A stretch of 15,954 nt of DNA from an uncultured Chlorobiota bacterium (GCA_946481475.1 CAMLOB010000018.1:1-15954); one strand, 5' to 3'; shown: positions 6,201 through 13,600, counted from the first letter of the stretch. Notes: generated by a model not told the origin, from the sequence alone. Program-made: numbers and translations.

Positions 6201-8351
6201 ATGTGGTTACCAGCAGGCTTGCTCTCTCGAACGTTTTATCTGTCGATTCCACCGTTGTTCCTTCTGCTCTGCTTCGGCTCGCTTTCGGCTCAGTCGACGG
6301 TTGCCGGAGAGTGGGAGGGGGAAATCCTTCTTCCCGGCACATCCCTTGACTTGACGATCACGCTGGAAGAAAGAGGAGGGGAGTGGAGCGGAACGTACAG
6401 CATCCCGGTTCAGGGCGTCAACGACTTCCCGCTGGAGGATATAGGGATTGATCCGCCCGATATCTCTTTCGGACTTGGGGGAGGCATTCCCGGAAAGCCC
6501 TCCTTTTCGTTGAAGCTTTCGGAGGATGGAGCCTCCCTGGAAGGAAGTTTTATGCAGGGTGGGCAAACGTTCGGAGCGCGTTTCTCGAGGGAATCGGCCG
6601 ATGAGGCGGCCGCCGTGCAGAAGAGTCTTGAGGAGCGGGTCGGAGAGATTCGAACATTGCTGGAGAAAGTCCGGGAAGACTTCAACATTCCGGGTATGAG
6701 CGTGGCGATCGTCAAGGGGGACAGTCTGTTGCTGGCAGAAGGATTCGGGGAACGGAACCTGGCCGAACATCTTCCGGTCACTCCCTCGACACTCTTTGCC
6801 ATCGGCTCCACTACCAAGGCCTTCACCAGTGTGGTGATCGGTTCGCTGGCCGACGAGGGGAAGCTGGAGTGGGACGACCGGGTCATCGACCATCTCCCCG
6901 ATTTTCGTCTGCACGACGAGTACGCGACGCTTCACATGACCGTCCGCGATCTTCTCACGCACGTTTCGGGACTCCCCCGGCACGACCTGATGTGGTACGG
7001 GTCGGATTTCAGTCGCGAGGATCTCTTCGCACGCCTCCGCCATCTGGAGCCGACGGCCGATCTGCGGGGGAAGTGGCAATATCAGAACCTGATGTTCATG
7101 ACGGCCGGACTTCTGGCCGAGCGGGTGAGCGGAATGTCGTGGGAAGAACTGGTTCGCGAGAGGATCTTCAAGCCGCTCGGCATGGAGAATGCAAATTTCT
7201 CGGTCGACAGGATGCAGGAAAGCTCCGATTACTCCATCCCCTATGCCGAGGTGAAGGAGAAGAGTGAGAAGATCGATTTCAGAAACATCTCGGCGATCGG
7301 TCCGGCCGGTTCGATCAATGCCGGGGCGGACGAGATGGCCGCCTGGTTGCAGATGAATCTGAACGGCGGGGAGTACGGGGGGAAGCGGGTTATCTCTGCG
7401 GAAAATCTTGCCGTCATCCACTCTCCGCAGGTTGTCATACCCGGAGGTGGAGGAGTGCGCGGACTTCTGTTCAATCTTTACGGTATGGGATGGATGCTTA
7501 ACGCCTACCGGGGACACCGGTTGATCCACCACGGCGGAGGGATCGACGGATTCGTCTCACACGTCGCCCTGCTGCCGGACGACGATATCGGCATGGTGAT
7601 CCTGACGAATCAGCCGAGCGGTCTTCCGCAACTGGCGGTCTTCGACATCGCCGACCGGCTGCTCGGTCTTGAACCCTACGACCATCTGGCCACGGTTGCG
7701 GCGATGCAGGAGGCGACCGCCGGGGAAGAGGAGGAGGAAGAGGCGGATGATCCGATCAGAGTGAAGGGGACTAAGCCGACGTGGAATCCGGAAGAGTATG
7801 CCGGGGAGTATGAGCATCCCGCCTACGGTCGTATCCGGATCAAAGTTGAAGGGAAAAGACTGCTCGCCTCGTTTCACGGCGAGGAGCTTCCCCTTGTGCA
7901 TTATCACTACGATGTCTTCCGTGCTTCGGCAGCAGAGGAAGATGATGCAGAAAGTGGAGCCGGCTTCCTTGTCTCCTTCCAGCCCGATCCGTCGGGTGGT
8001 ATCGACGGACTGGAGGTGCCGCTGGAGCCGACGCTCGATCCTCTCGGGTTCGAGAAGCTCCCCTCGGCGCAGTTGCGTGATCCGGCCTACCTGCAACGAT
8101 TTGCCGGAACCTACAATCTGCAGACGCAGAAAGCCGTGGTCGACGTTCGGGATTCCACGCTGAGCGTCACCCTTCCCGGTCAGCCCCGATACCGGCTCGA
8201 ACCGGTCAGGGAGGTTGCCGGAACGTTCGCCGAGTTCGATCTGGCCGGCATGTCCGGTTTCCGCGTTCGTTTCGAGCAGGAAGGGGAAACGATCGTGCGG
8301 TTGCTCTTTTTGCAGCCGAACGGAACTTTTGCAGCCGAACGGGAAAAGTAG
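6201..8351 (+). CDS. Exported serine hydrolase, class C beta-lactamase / penicillin-binding-protein-like
   Basis: A 716-residue secreted or periplasmic protein of the PF00144 beta-lactamase-related family (peptidases, esterases and AmpC-like enzymes). It has a signal peptide 1-30 ending SLSAQ. An N-terminal beta-rich domain of about 100 residues (GEWEGEI..., 37-130) is followed by the catalytic domain 145-490 with S203-T-T-K206 (SxxK nucleophile and base). The domain also has Y294-Q-N296 (YxN) and the HHGGG motif around 443-447. An acidic linker (EEEEEEA, about 508-516) leads to C-terminal domains resembling DUF3471 (528-710). All three catalytic motifs are intact, so it should be active; beta-lactam hydrolysis is not implied. 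The ATG at 6201 is chosen, with TTG at 6195 as an alternative. The last residues come from a 19-base duplication (8308-8342) that changes frame. Confidence 0.9.
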   Translation: MWLPAGLLSRTFYLSIPPLFLLLCFGSLSAQSTVAGEWEGEILLPGTSLDLTITLEERGGEWSGTYSIPVQGVNDFPLEDIGIDPPDISFGLGGGIPGKPSFSLKLSEDGASLEGSFMQGGQTFGARFSRESADEAAAVQKSLEERVGEIRTLLEKVREDFNIPGMSVAIVKGDSLLLAEGFGERNLAEHLPVTPSTLFAIGSTTKAFTSVVIGSLADEGKLEWDDRVIDHLPDFRLHDEYATLHMTVRDLLTHVSGLPRHDLMWYGSDFSREDLFARLRHLEPTADLRGKWQYQNLMFMTAGLLAERVSGMSWEELVRERIFKPLGMENANFSVDRMQESSDYSIPYAEVKEKSEKIDFRNISAIGPAGSINAGADEMAAWLQMNLNGGEYGGKRVISAENLAVIHSPQVVIPGGGGVRGLLFNLYGMGWMLNAYRGHRLIHHGGGIDGFVSHVALLPDDDIGMVILTNQPSGLPQLAVFDIADRLLGLEPYDHLATVAAMQEATAGEEEEEEADDPIRVKGTKPTWNPEEYAGEYEHPAYGRIRIKVEGKRLLASFHGEELPLVHYHYDVFRASAAEEDDAESGAGFLVSFQPDPSGGIDGLEVPLEPTLDPLGFEKLPSAQLRDPAYLQRFAGTYNLQTQKAVVDVRDSTLSVTLPGQPRYRLEPVREVAGTFAEFDLAGMSGFRVRFEQEGETIVRLLFLQPNGTFAAEREK
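8308..8342 (+). repeat. Tandem 16-bp repeat, period 19, at the end of the hydrolase gene
   Basis: TTTTGCAGCCGAACGG occurs at 8308-8323 and again at 8327-8342. The 19-base period is not a multiple of three, so the second copy is read in another frame and encodes the terminal residues FAAERE just before the stop. Confidence 0.8.
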
Positions 8352-8433
8352 GGGCAAGAGGTTGTTACCGAATGGCATGGCCCGGTCCTTCGCAGGCGTC
8401 TCCGTACTTACTATTTTTGATGTTTTCGTGAAA

Positions 8434-8467
8434 GTCGGCGGGAGAGGGATTCTCCCTTTTTGCCGAC
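8434..8467 (+). promoter_or_regulatory. Hairpin in the leader of the FKBP cluster
   Basis: GTCGGC (8434-8439) pairs with GCCGAC (8462-8467). An inner GGGAGAGGG / CCCTTTTT pairing uses several G-U pairs around a short loop. No T tract follows, so it is more likely a leader or mRNA structure than a terminator. It lies 29 bases before the first FKBP start. A TATTTTTG at 8412-8419 resembles the Bacteroidota -7 box TAnnTTTG, but no matching TTTG lies upstream at the right distance. Confidence 0.4.
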
Positions 8468-8496
8468 ACATCAATCAATATTATATCAACGTCAAC

Positions 8497-9189
8497 ATGA
8501 AGCGTTTTATCACGCCGCTCGTCGTCGGAGCCGCACTCCTCATAGCCGGATGTCAGGACAATGGAGGGGGGAAAGTCACATTGAAAGATCTGAACGACAG
8601 CGCCAGCTACGCCATCGGCGTCAACGTGGCGATGTCGCAGCTGAAGCCGAACCTGGATCAGGCCAAACAGCAGGGGATTGAGATCAACGGAGCCCTGGTT
8701 GCGGCCGCGATCCGGGATGTCCTGACCGACAGTGCCGGACAGGGAATCCTTCCCGATTCGCTCGTCCAGTCGGTGCTGATGCGCTGGCAGGAAGAGTTCA
8801 TGTCGAAGAAGAAGGAGGAGAACAAGGCCTTCCTTGAGGAGAACAAGGGGAAGCCGGGCGTGCAGACGACGCCGAGCGGGTTGCAGTATATCGTTGTGGA
8901 GGAGGGGAGCGGCGAGTCGCCGAGCGAGACCGACTCGGTGGTGGTAAAGTACAAGGGGATGCTGACCGATTCAACCGTGTTCGATCAGTCGCCGGAAGGG
9001 GGAACCGCGACGTTCTATGCCGGCCAGTTGATTCAGGGCTGGCAGGAAGCGCTGAAGATGATGAAGCCCGGGGCGAAGTGGAAGCTCTTTATCCCGTCCG
9101 ATCTGGCCTACGGCGATCAGGGGACGATGGGTATTCCTCCGGGAGCCACGCTGATCTTCGATATGGAGCTTGTCTCGGTCAAGAAATAG
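8497..9189 (+). CDS. FKBP-type peptidyl-prolyl isomerase, lipoprotein (cluster copy 1)
   Basis: A 230-residue lipoprotein that should accelerate cis-trans isomerisation of prolyl bonds in proteins folding in the periplasm. The signal peptide ends in the lipobox IAGC with C19; the following Gln does not suggest inner-membrane retention. Residues 30-110 are the helical FKBP_N (Mip/FkpA dimerisation) module, opening DLNDSASYAIGVN. A charged helix (103-118) leads to the FKBP domain at 125-230. Pocket residues equivalent to FKBP12 Y26, F36, D37, F46, W59, Y82 and F99 are all present as Y152, F162, D163, F173, W182, Y205 and F221. The start at 8497 is fixed by the signal peptide; the longer frame back to 8215 overlaps the hydrolase gene. 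It is the first of four tandem paralogues, probably one transcription unit. Confidence 0.95.
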   Translation: MKRFITPLVVGAALLIAGCQDNGGGKVTLKDLNDSASYAIGVNVAMSQLKPNLDQAKQQGIEINGALVAAAIRDVLTDSAGQGILPDSLVQSVLMRWQEEFMSKKKEENKAFLEENKGKPGVQTTPSGLQYIVVEEGSGESPSETDSVVVKYKGMLTDSTVFDQSPEGGTATFYAGQLIQGWQEALKMMKPGAKWKLFIPSDLAYGDQGTMGIPPGATLIFDMELVSVKK

Positions 9190-9206
9190 AAGTTATTGAT
9201 CCGTTT

Positions 9207-9235
9207 ACCTGTCCGGCGGAACCCGCCGGACAGGT
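9207..9235 (+). promoter_or_regulatory. Perfect 13-bp hairpin between FKBP copies 1 and 2
   Basis: Stem 9207-9219 with 9223-9235, three-base loop AAC, no mismatch. It is followed by TCCGGATTGTC rather than a T tract, so complete termination is doubtful. Possible roles are partial attenuation, protection of the upstream mRNA from 3' exonucleases, or a processing site that gives copy 1 a different level from copies 2-4. Confidence 0.65.
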
Positions 9236-9279
9236 TCCGGATTGTCATCGTGTATTATGAAGAAGCATTACAACGAACT

Positions 9280-9987
9280 ATGAAAAGGAACCTGAAGATG
9301 TCCATCCGTCTGTTTGCCTTCGGAGCGCTTTTTGCTCTTGGCAGCGTCAGCAGCTATGCTCAAACGAATCTCGAAACCCTGAACGACAGTGCCAGCTACG
9401 TCGTCGGGGTCAACTTTGCGATTGCCCAGTTGAAACCCTCGCTTGATGAGGCCCAGGCTCAGGGAGTGAACTTCGATATGGAGCTTCTGCTTCAGGCAAT
9501 TCGTGACGTCATGGTCGGAAACGATCTGCAGATCAGTGAGGAGGCCGGACAACAGGTGCTGGTTCGCTGGCAACGGAACATGCTGACGGAAGTCCTTGAA
9601 AAGAACAACCGGGATGCTCTGGAGTTCTTCACGGCCAACCAGAAGAAACCGGGAGTGAAAGTGACGCCGAGCGGGTTGCAGTATGTTGTGCTGGAAGAGG
9701 GGAGCGGAGCCTCACCCGGTCCGACCGATTCGGCCGTGGTGAAGTATCGGGGGACGCTTCTCAACGGAACCGTGTTTGACGAGACGAAGGGAGACCAGAC
9801 CCACACGTTCCATGTCTCGAATCTGATCAGCGGATGGACCGAAGCGCTGCAGATGATGAAGCCGGGGGGAAAGTGGAAGCTCTTTATCCCGTCCAATCTT
9901 GCCTACGGCAAGCAGGGGAATTATGGTATCCCTCCCGGTTCCGCGTTGATCTTTGAACTGGAACTGGTTGCGGTTAAGAAACCGTAG
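9280..9987 (+). CDS. FKBP-type peptidyl-prolyl isomerase, periplasmic (cluster copy 2)
   Basis: A 235-residue exported paralogue of copy 1. It has a cleavable signal peptide (to about 28, ending SSYAQ) instead of a lipobox, so it should be soluble in the periplasm. The FKBP_N module spans 33-115 (LNDSASYVVGVNFAIAQL) and the FKBP domain 128-235. The catalytic pocket is complete: Y156, F166, D167, F177, W186, Y209 and F225. The mature protein has no cysteine. The start at 9280 gives a basic N-terminus (MKRNLK). An ATG at 9298 is a real alternative, because AGGAA lies eight bases before it. The frame further up to 9196 crosses the intergenic hairpin and is rejected. The gap to copy 1 is 90 bases and to copy 3 is 66 bases. 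Confidence 0.94.
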   Translation: MKRNLKMSIRLFAFGALFALGSVSSYAQTNLETLNDSASYVVGVNFAIAQLKPSLDEAQAQGVNFDMELLLQAIRDVMVGNDLQISEEAGQQVLVRWQRNMLTEVLEKNNRDALEFFTANQKKPGVKVTPSGLQYVVLEEGSGASPGPTDSAVVKYRGTLLNGTVFDETKGDQTHTFHVSNLISGWTEALQMMKPGGKWKLFIPSNLAYGKQGNYGIPPGSALIFELELVAVKKP

Positions 9988-10053
9988 CGTTCCCGATCAT
10001 CACCGTCGACAGAGATGCGTTCCATTGCTCGTTTAACAAATACCGCCGTACGA

Positions 10054-10938
10054 ATGAAATTCCACGCACTGAAGTTCCGGATCCCGTTAATCTGTCTCGG
10101 GGTGCTTGTCTCCCTCTCGACAACGTACGCCCAGCAATCCCTTTCCACGATGACCGACAGCGCAAGCTATGCGATCGGCATGAACTTTACCGTCAGCGAG
10201 TTGATTCCCGCGTTCGATGTCCTGGACGAGAAGGGGATCATCATCAACAGAGAGGTTCTGGCCCGGACAATCAGCGACCGGCTTCTGGAACGGCCGACCG
10301 AATACGGACCGGCCGACAGCAGCAGCTATATCCTCGGCGTCAACATGTCGAATGCTTCCCTTCTTCCGGTACTGAATAATCTGAAGGTGCTCGGTGTCCC
10401 GATCAACCGCGAAGCGGTGGCCCGTGCGGTGACCGATGTCCTTTCGGGAAGTCGGACGGCGATTCCGGACTCCTCGGCACAGAGGGTACTTGTCTTTCTG
10501 CAGCAGAAGATTATGGAGGGGACCGAGGACCTTGTCATGGCTGCAGCCGAGAGGAACAAAGAGGAGGAGATGAGGTTCCTTGAGGCGAATCGAACCAAGG
10601 AGGGAGTAAAGACCACGCCGAGCGGTTTGCAGTATGTCGTTCTGGAACAGGGCAGAGGAGAATCACCGACGTTGACCGATTCGGTCTCTGTCCGGTGCCG
10701 CGGAACGCTCCTGAACGGAACGGTCTTCGACCGGACGCCGGAAGGGGAGAGCGTCGTCTGCGCCGTTGCCGGAGTGATTCCGGGATGGACCGAAGCGCTG
10801 CAGATGATGAAGCCGGGGAGCAAGTGGATGCTCTATATCCCCTCGCAGCTCGGCTTTGGCCAGAGAGGGGGACTCGGCGGAAAGGTGGGGCCGAATCAGT
10901 TGCTTGTCTATGAAGTGGAGCTCGTCGCAGTCAAATAG
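10054..10938 (+). CDS. FKBP-like protein with duplicated N-terminal module and Cys-substituted pocket (cluster copy 3)
   Basis: A 294-residue exported protein with a signal peptide to about 26 (STTYAQQ). The N-terminal module occurs twice: 34-84 (TDSASYAIGMNF...INREVLARTISDRL) and 87-145 (ADSSSYILGVNM...INREAVARAVTDVL). A charged helix and the FKBP domain (185-294) follow. In the pocket, FKBP12 Y26 is replaced by C215 (VRCRG). The Phe nine residues before the conserved Trp is replaced by C236 (VVCAVAGVIPGW). Y82 is F268 (LGFG) and F99 is Y286. F225, D226 and W245 remain. C215 and C236 are the only cysteines of the mature protein. Isomerase activity is probably weak or absent; binding of unfolded proteins may remain. 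The start at 10054 begins the signal peptide, while an ATG at 10015 adds 13 residues before it. Confidence 0.92.
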   Translation: MKFHALKFRIPLICLGVLVSLSTTYAQQSLSTMTDSASYAIGMNFTVSELIPAFDVLDEKGIIINREVLARTISDRLLERPTEYGPADSSSYILGVNMSNASLLPVLNNLKVLGVPINREAVARAVTDVLSGSRTAIPDSSAQRVLVFLQQKIMEGTEDLVMAAAERNKEEEMRFLEANRTKEGVKTTPSGLQYVVLEQGRGESPTLTDSVSVRCRGTLLNGTVFDRTPEGESVVCAVAGVIPGWTEALQMMKPGSKWMLYIPSQLGFGQRGGLGGKVGPNQLLVYEVELVAVK

Positions 10939-11015
10939 GGAGCTTGCGTATATCCGGGGCAATCTCTGCTTTCGGGGAACGTCTTTCGGCTCGTTTTATC
11001 CAGCAGGAAAATGCT

Positions 11016-12002
11016 ATGAAATTATTCGCTTCGTTACTTGCTCTTCTGGTGATCGTGACCGGTACCACCTTTGCCCAAAAGGAGGGATCGCTCGCCGGCA
11101 CTGCTCCCTACTACCTGAAAAACTATTCCGATTCACTCGGATATTATGCCGGCTGGACCTTCGGGCTTCAGGTGAAGAGCGAAGAGAGTGGAGGACCGGT
11201 GCTGAATTACCACATCCTGATGGCCGGAGCGAAAGATGCCCTTCAGTTCACGAATGCGCGGCTGACAATCGGTGAGGTGAACCAATTGGTGCAGACGGTC
11301 CGGACCAAACTGGAGGAGATTTACCGGAACAACGACACGACGATCAATATTCCGAAAGTCATTTACGGCACGCCGACTCGCAATACGCCCGAGAGGATCG
11401 TGACGATGAACGACAGCATCAGTTATGCCATCGGATACAACTATGGATATAGCGTCAGATCCTACGACCGCAATCTGACTCCTCTGGCCGTTGCCGAAGG
11501 TCTTATCGATTGTCTGTCCGGGAACGAGAGCCGGTTGACCGAAGACGATATCCTTGATCTTGAGCTGCAGCGTCAGCGGGAAAAGATGACCCGGCAGAAC
11601 GAGGTGGAGATGAGAGCCCAGAGGGAACAAGCCTTCCTTGAGGAGAACGCCCGGCGCCCGGGAGTGCAGCAGTTGGACGGAGGAATTCAGTACGAGATTC
11701 TGGATGAGGGGGAAGGGGAGACTGCCGGTCCGGAAGATCAGGTGTCGATTCATATCTCGGCTTCCAGGATGGGTGATGACCACCCCTACTATGATTCCCG
11801 CAAGACCAATCAGCCCCTGGTGTACTATCTGAGCGAAACGACCGACGAGTGGATCCCGATCCTGACGGAAATGCCGGTGGGGGCACGCTGGAGACTCTGG
11901 ATCCCTCCGTTCGTTGCCTTCGGAGAGGGGGTGGAGAAAAAGGGAGTACCGGAAATGTTGATTTTTGATGTGGAGATGGTCGGCATTAACGATCAGGAAT
12001 AA
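11016..12002 (+). CDS. Divergent FKBP-like protein with two N-terminal modules and eroded pocket (cluster copy 4)
   Basis: A 328-residue exported protein with a signal peptide to about 20 (GTTFAQ). It has two FKBP_N-like modules, YSDSLGYYAGWTFG (37-105) and MNDSISYAIGYNYG (131-190), separated by an extra linker. A charged helix (185-210) leads to a strongly diverged FKBP domain (216-328). FKBP12 Y26 is I247, the Gly of the YxG turn is A249, Y82 is F302 (VAFG), and the IPP segment before the last strands is missing. Y259, D260, Y270, W279 and F317 are recognisable equivalents. Relationship to copies 1-3 rests on gene order, the shared module words and the ARWRLWIP...MLIFDVE tail. Proline isomerisation is unlikely; a chaperone or adaptor role is an inference. 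AGGAAA lies five bases before the ATG, the clearest ribosome-binding site in the cluster. Confidence 0.88.
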   Translation: MKLFASLLALLVIVTGTTFAQKEGSLAGTAPYYLKNYSDSLGYYAGWTFGLQVKSEESGGPVLNYHILMAGAKDALQFTNARLTIGEVNQLVQTVRTKLEEIYRNNDTTINIPKVIYGTPTRNTPERIVTMNDSISYAIGYNYGYSVRSYDRNLTPLAVAEGLIDCLSGNESRLTEDDILDLELQRQREKMTRQNEVEMRAQREQAFLEENARRPGVQQLDGGIQYEILDEGEGETAGPEDQVSIHISASRMGDDHPYYDSRKTNQPLVYYLSETTDEWIPILTEMPVGARWRLWIPPFVAFGEGVEKKGVPEMLIFDVEMVGINDQE

Positions 12003-12019
12003 TCTCCCGGAATCCGTTG

Positions 12020-12065
12020 AAGCGATTCGTGTGAAGCTCTCCGTTCATGCGAGTCGCTTTCTTGT
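12020..12065 (+). terminator. Long-stem terminator closing the FKBP cluster
   Basis: A 16-bp stem (12020-12035 with 12044-12059, three G-U pairs) has an eight-base loop GCTCTCCG and is followed by TTTCTTG. It lies 17 bases after the stop of FKBP copy 4. It separates the cluster from the DUF1573 gene, which should therefore have its own promoter in 12066-12119. CATAAT (12100-12105) is a possible -10 there, without a clear -35. Confidence 0.82.
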
Positions 12066-12119
12066 GATCGCACACTACACGCAATGTCATCTAATTGGCC
12101 ATAATTAACCTAACGTCCT

Positions 12120-12920
12120 ATGAAGATCATGTCGTTCAATGCAGTACTCATTGTCCTGTTAACGGTTGTCGGACTGACCGCCATCGGTTGCCAGGATCAG
12201 AATCCGGGTGGGGGAGATCTGAGCGGTCCGGCACGACTGGAAATCGTCGGTGGGGATACCATCGACTGGGGTGAGGTAGGGGGTGGAAAGCTGCAGCATC
12301 AGTTGAAACTCGTCAATGTCGGCGGAGATTCGCTCCACATCATGGAAGTCAAACCGAGTTGCGGATGCACGACCACCAAGATCGACAAGGAAGTGTTGAA
12401 GCCGGGGGATACGGCGACAGTCGGAGTGACGATGGATGTGGCCGGACGGAAGGGAGAGTACATCAAACACGTCAACATCATGAGCAGCGATACGACAACC
12501 GGCGGGATGCGTCAGGTGACGCTGCGGGCCTTTGTGGAGCAGGAGATCGAGGCCGATCCGGGGTATTTTGCCGTGGTCAACGTCAAGCCCGGAGAGCGGG
12601 GAAGCGCGTCGATGACCTTCCGGAACGTGAGCGATCACGCCGTGACGATTCAGCCGCCGAAGGCCGCCGCCGCAACGCTGGTCGACGTTTCGTTCGATAT
12701 GAAGAAGCCGGTCACCCTTCAGCCGGGAGATTCGCTTCGGGTGACCGCATCTGCGGTGACGTTGAATGCTGCGCCGGCTCCGGCCGAGTTTATCTTCGAG
12801 ACCGATAGTAAAAAGACTCCGGAGATCACCGCACGGTTGACGGTTCACACGGTATCCGATGTGACGATCGATGCCTCGGCCGGTGCGCCGCCGGTCGGTA
12901 TGCCCGGGAGCGGAAACTGA
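12120..12920 (+). CDS. DUF1573 domain lipoprotein
   Basis: A 266-residue predicted lipoprotein with a signal peptide and lipobox AIGC with C24, followed by Gln. Residues about 38-140 form a typical DUF1573 (ASH/MSP-like immunoglobulin fold) domain: FDWGEV-like TIDWGEVGGG, LVNVGGDSLHI, the signature VKPSCGCTTTKIDKEVLKPGDTA with C81-G-C83, and GEYIKHVNIMSSD. A second beta-sandwich (145-245; FAVVNVKPGERGSASMTFRNVSDHAVTI) looks like a further, more diverged copy without the CGC. The tail is rich in Ala, Pro and Gly. DUF1573 proteins are abundant in the Bacteroidota envelope and their function is not established. The start at 12120 has no strong Shine-Dalgarno sequence. Confidence 0.92.
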   Translation: MKIMSFNAVLIVLLTVVGLTAIGCQDQNPGGGDLSGPARLEIVGGDTIDWGEVGGGKLQHQLKLVNVGGDSLHIMEVKPSCGCTTTKIDKEVLKPGDTATVGVTMDVAGRKGEYIKHVNIMSSDTTTGGMRQVTLRAFVEQEIEADPGYFAVVNVKPGERGSASMTFRNVSDHAVTIQPPKAAAATLVDVSFDMKKPVTLQPGDSLRVTASAVTLNAAPAPAEFIFETDSKKTPEITARLTVHTVSDVTIDASAGAPPVGMPGSGN

Positions 12921-12975
12921 TCCCGTTTCCGGAAGCAATCCTCTTGAAGGTCTTGAACACCACAATGATCCGAAT

Positions 12976-13524
12976 ATGAATATTGAAGCACTGCATATCG
13001 GCATGAGGGTCCGCCACCCCGGCTACGGAACCGGCAAGGTGGCGGCGATTACCGAACATACCTGCGACATTCTCTTCGACGACGGGAATAAACGCACGGT
13101 CTCCCCATCCGGAAGCGGATTGACTCCGGCCGAACCGGAGGCCGAGGTGAAGGGACTGACGGTTTCGCTGAAGCAGTTCGTCACCGACATCACCCGGCAG
13201 GTTGTCGACAAGCTGGGGATCGAGGATCCGAAGGAGAGTGTGCGGGGACTGGGAGCCCGGTGGAACGGAGGTCTCCTGATTATGAAGCCGCGGGATGAAT
13301 CCCTGCAGAGCAAGGATCTGCCGATCGAGACGTTCTTCCACAAGATCGTGATGATGCGGAACCAGCTTCGCGTGCTGGAGCAGAAGATCAACGGCAACAG
13401 TGAGTTGAGCGACGCCGACAAGGTGGAACTGCAGCAGTACATCACCCGATGCTACGGCTCGATGACGACGTTCAATATCCTGTTTGCCGACAAGGAGGAT
13501 CAGTTCTCGGGGAGCGGGAAATAG
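12976..13524 (+). CDS. Conserved hypothetical protein, SH3/Tudor-like N-terminus plus helical domain
   Basis: A 182-residue cytoplasmic protein with no signal peptide or membrane segment. Residues 8-45 (GMRVRHPGYGTGKVAAITEHTCDILFDDGNKRTV) have the pattern of the small SH3/Tudor-like barrel found in the UvrD C-terminus, CarD-like and related proteins, which often binds RNA polymerase, DNA or protein partners. The rest (60-176) appears mainly helical, with the block RWNGGLLIMKPRDESLQSKDLPIETFFHKIVMMRNQLRVLEQKIN (95-139) and LQQYITRCYGSMTTFNILFADKEDQF (152-177). I recognise this as family-like but know no function. The start at 12976 is chosen because the longer frame overlaps the DUF1573 gene. 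The gap to that gene is 55 bases. The stop codon shares its last base with a heptameric repeat array. Confidence 0.85.
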   Translation: MNIEALHIGMRVRHPGYGTGKVAAITEHTCDILFDDGNKRTVSPSGSGLTPAEPEAEVKGLTVSLKQFVTDITRQVVDKLGIEDPKESVRGLGARWNGGLLIMKPRDESLQSKDLPIETFFHKIVMMRNQLRVLEQKINGNSELSDADKVELQQYITRCYGSMTTFNILFADKEDQFSGSGK

Positions 13525-13600
13525 AATGTCGAATGATGATTTTCGATTTGCGAATGACGAGGGTTGAATGTCGAATGGCGATTTTCGATTTGCGAATGAT
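13524..13600 (+). repeat. Heptameric repeat array, GAWTKNC type, plus-strand orientation
   Basis: Eleven consecutive seven-base units, all starting with GA, run from the last base of a stop codon (13522-13524) to 13600 with no phase error. The words are GAATGTC, GAATGAT, GATTTTC, GATTTGC, GAATGAC, GAGGGTT and GAATGGC. The pair GATTTTC GATTTGC occurs twice. Confidence 0.85.

Noticed and set aside
6207..7532. Long open frame of about 440 codons on the minus strand
   Set aside because: It is antisense to the serine hydrolase gene, whose SxxK, YxN and HGG motifs are clear. The antisense translation shows no domain and is rich in Arg, Pro and His, as expected of a shadow frame in GC-rich DNA.
8215..8496. 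N-terminal extension of FKBP copy 1
   Set aside because: It overlaps the end of the hydrolase gene in another frame and would bury the lipoprotein signal peptide that starts at 8497.
10944..11015. N-terminal extension of FKBP copy 4
   Set aside because: It starts only five bases after the previous stop and would precede a complete signal peptide. AGGAAA is placed for the ATG at 11016.
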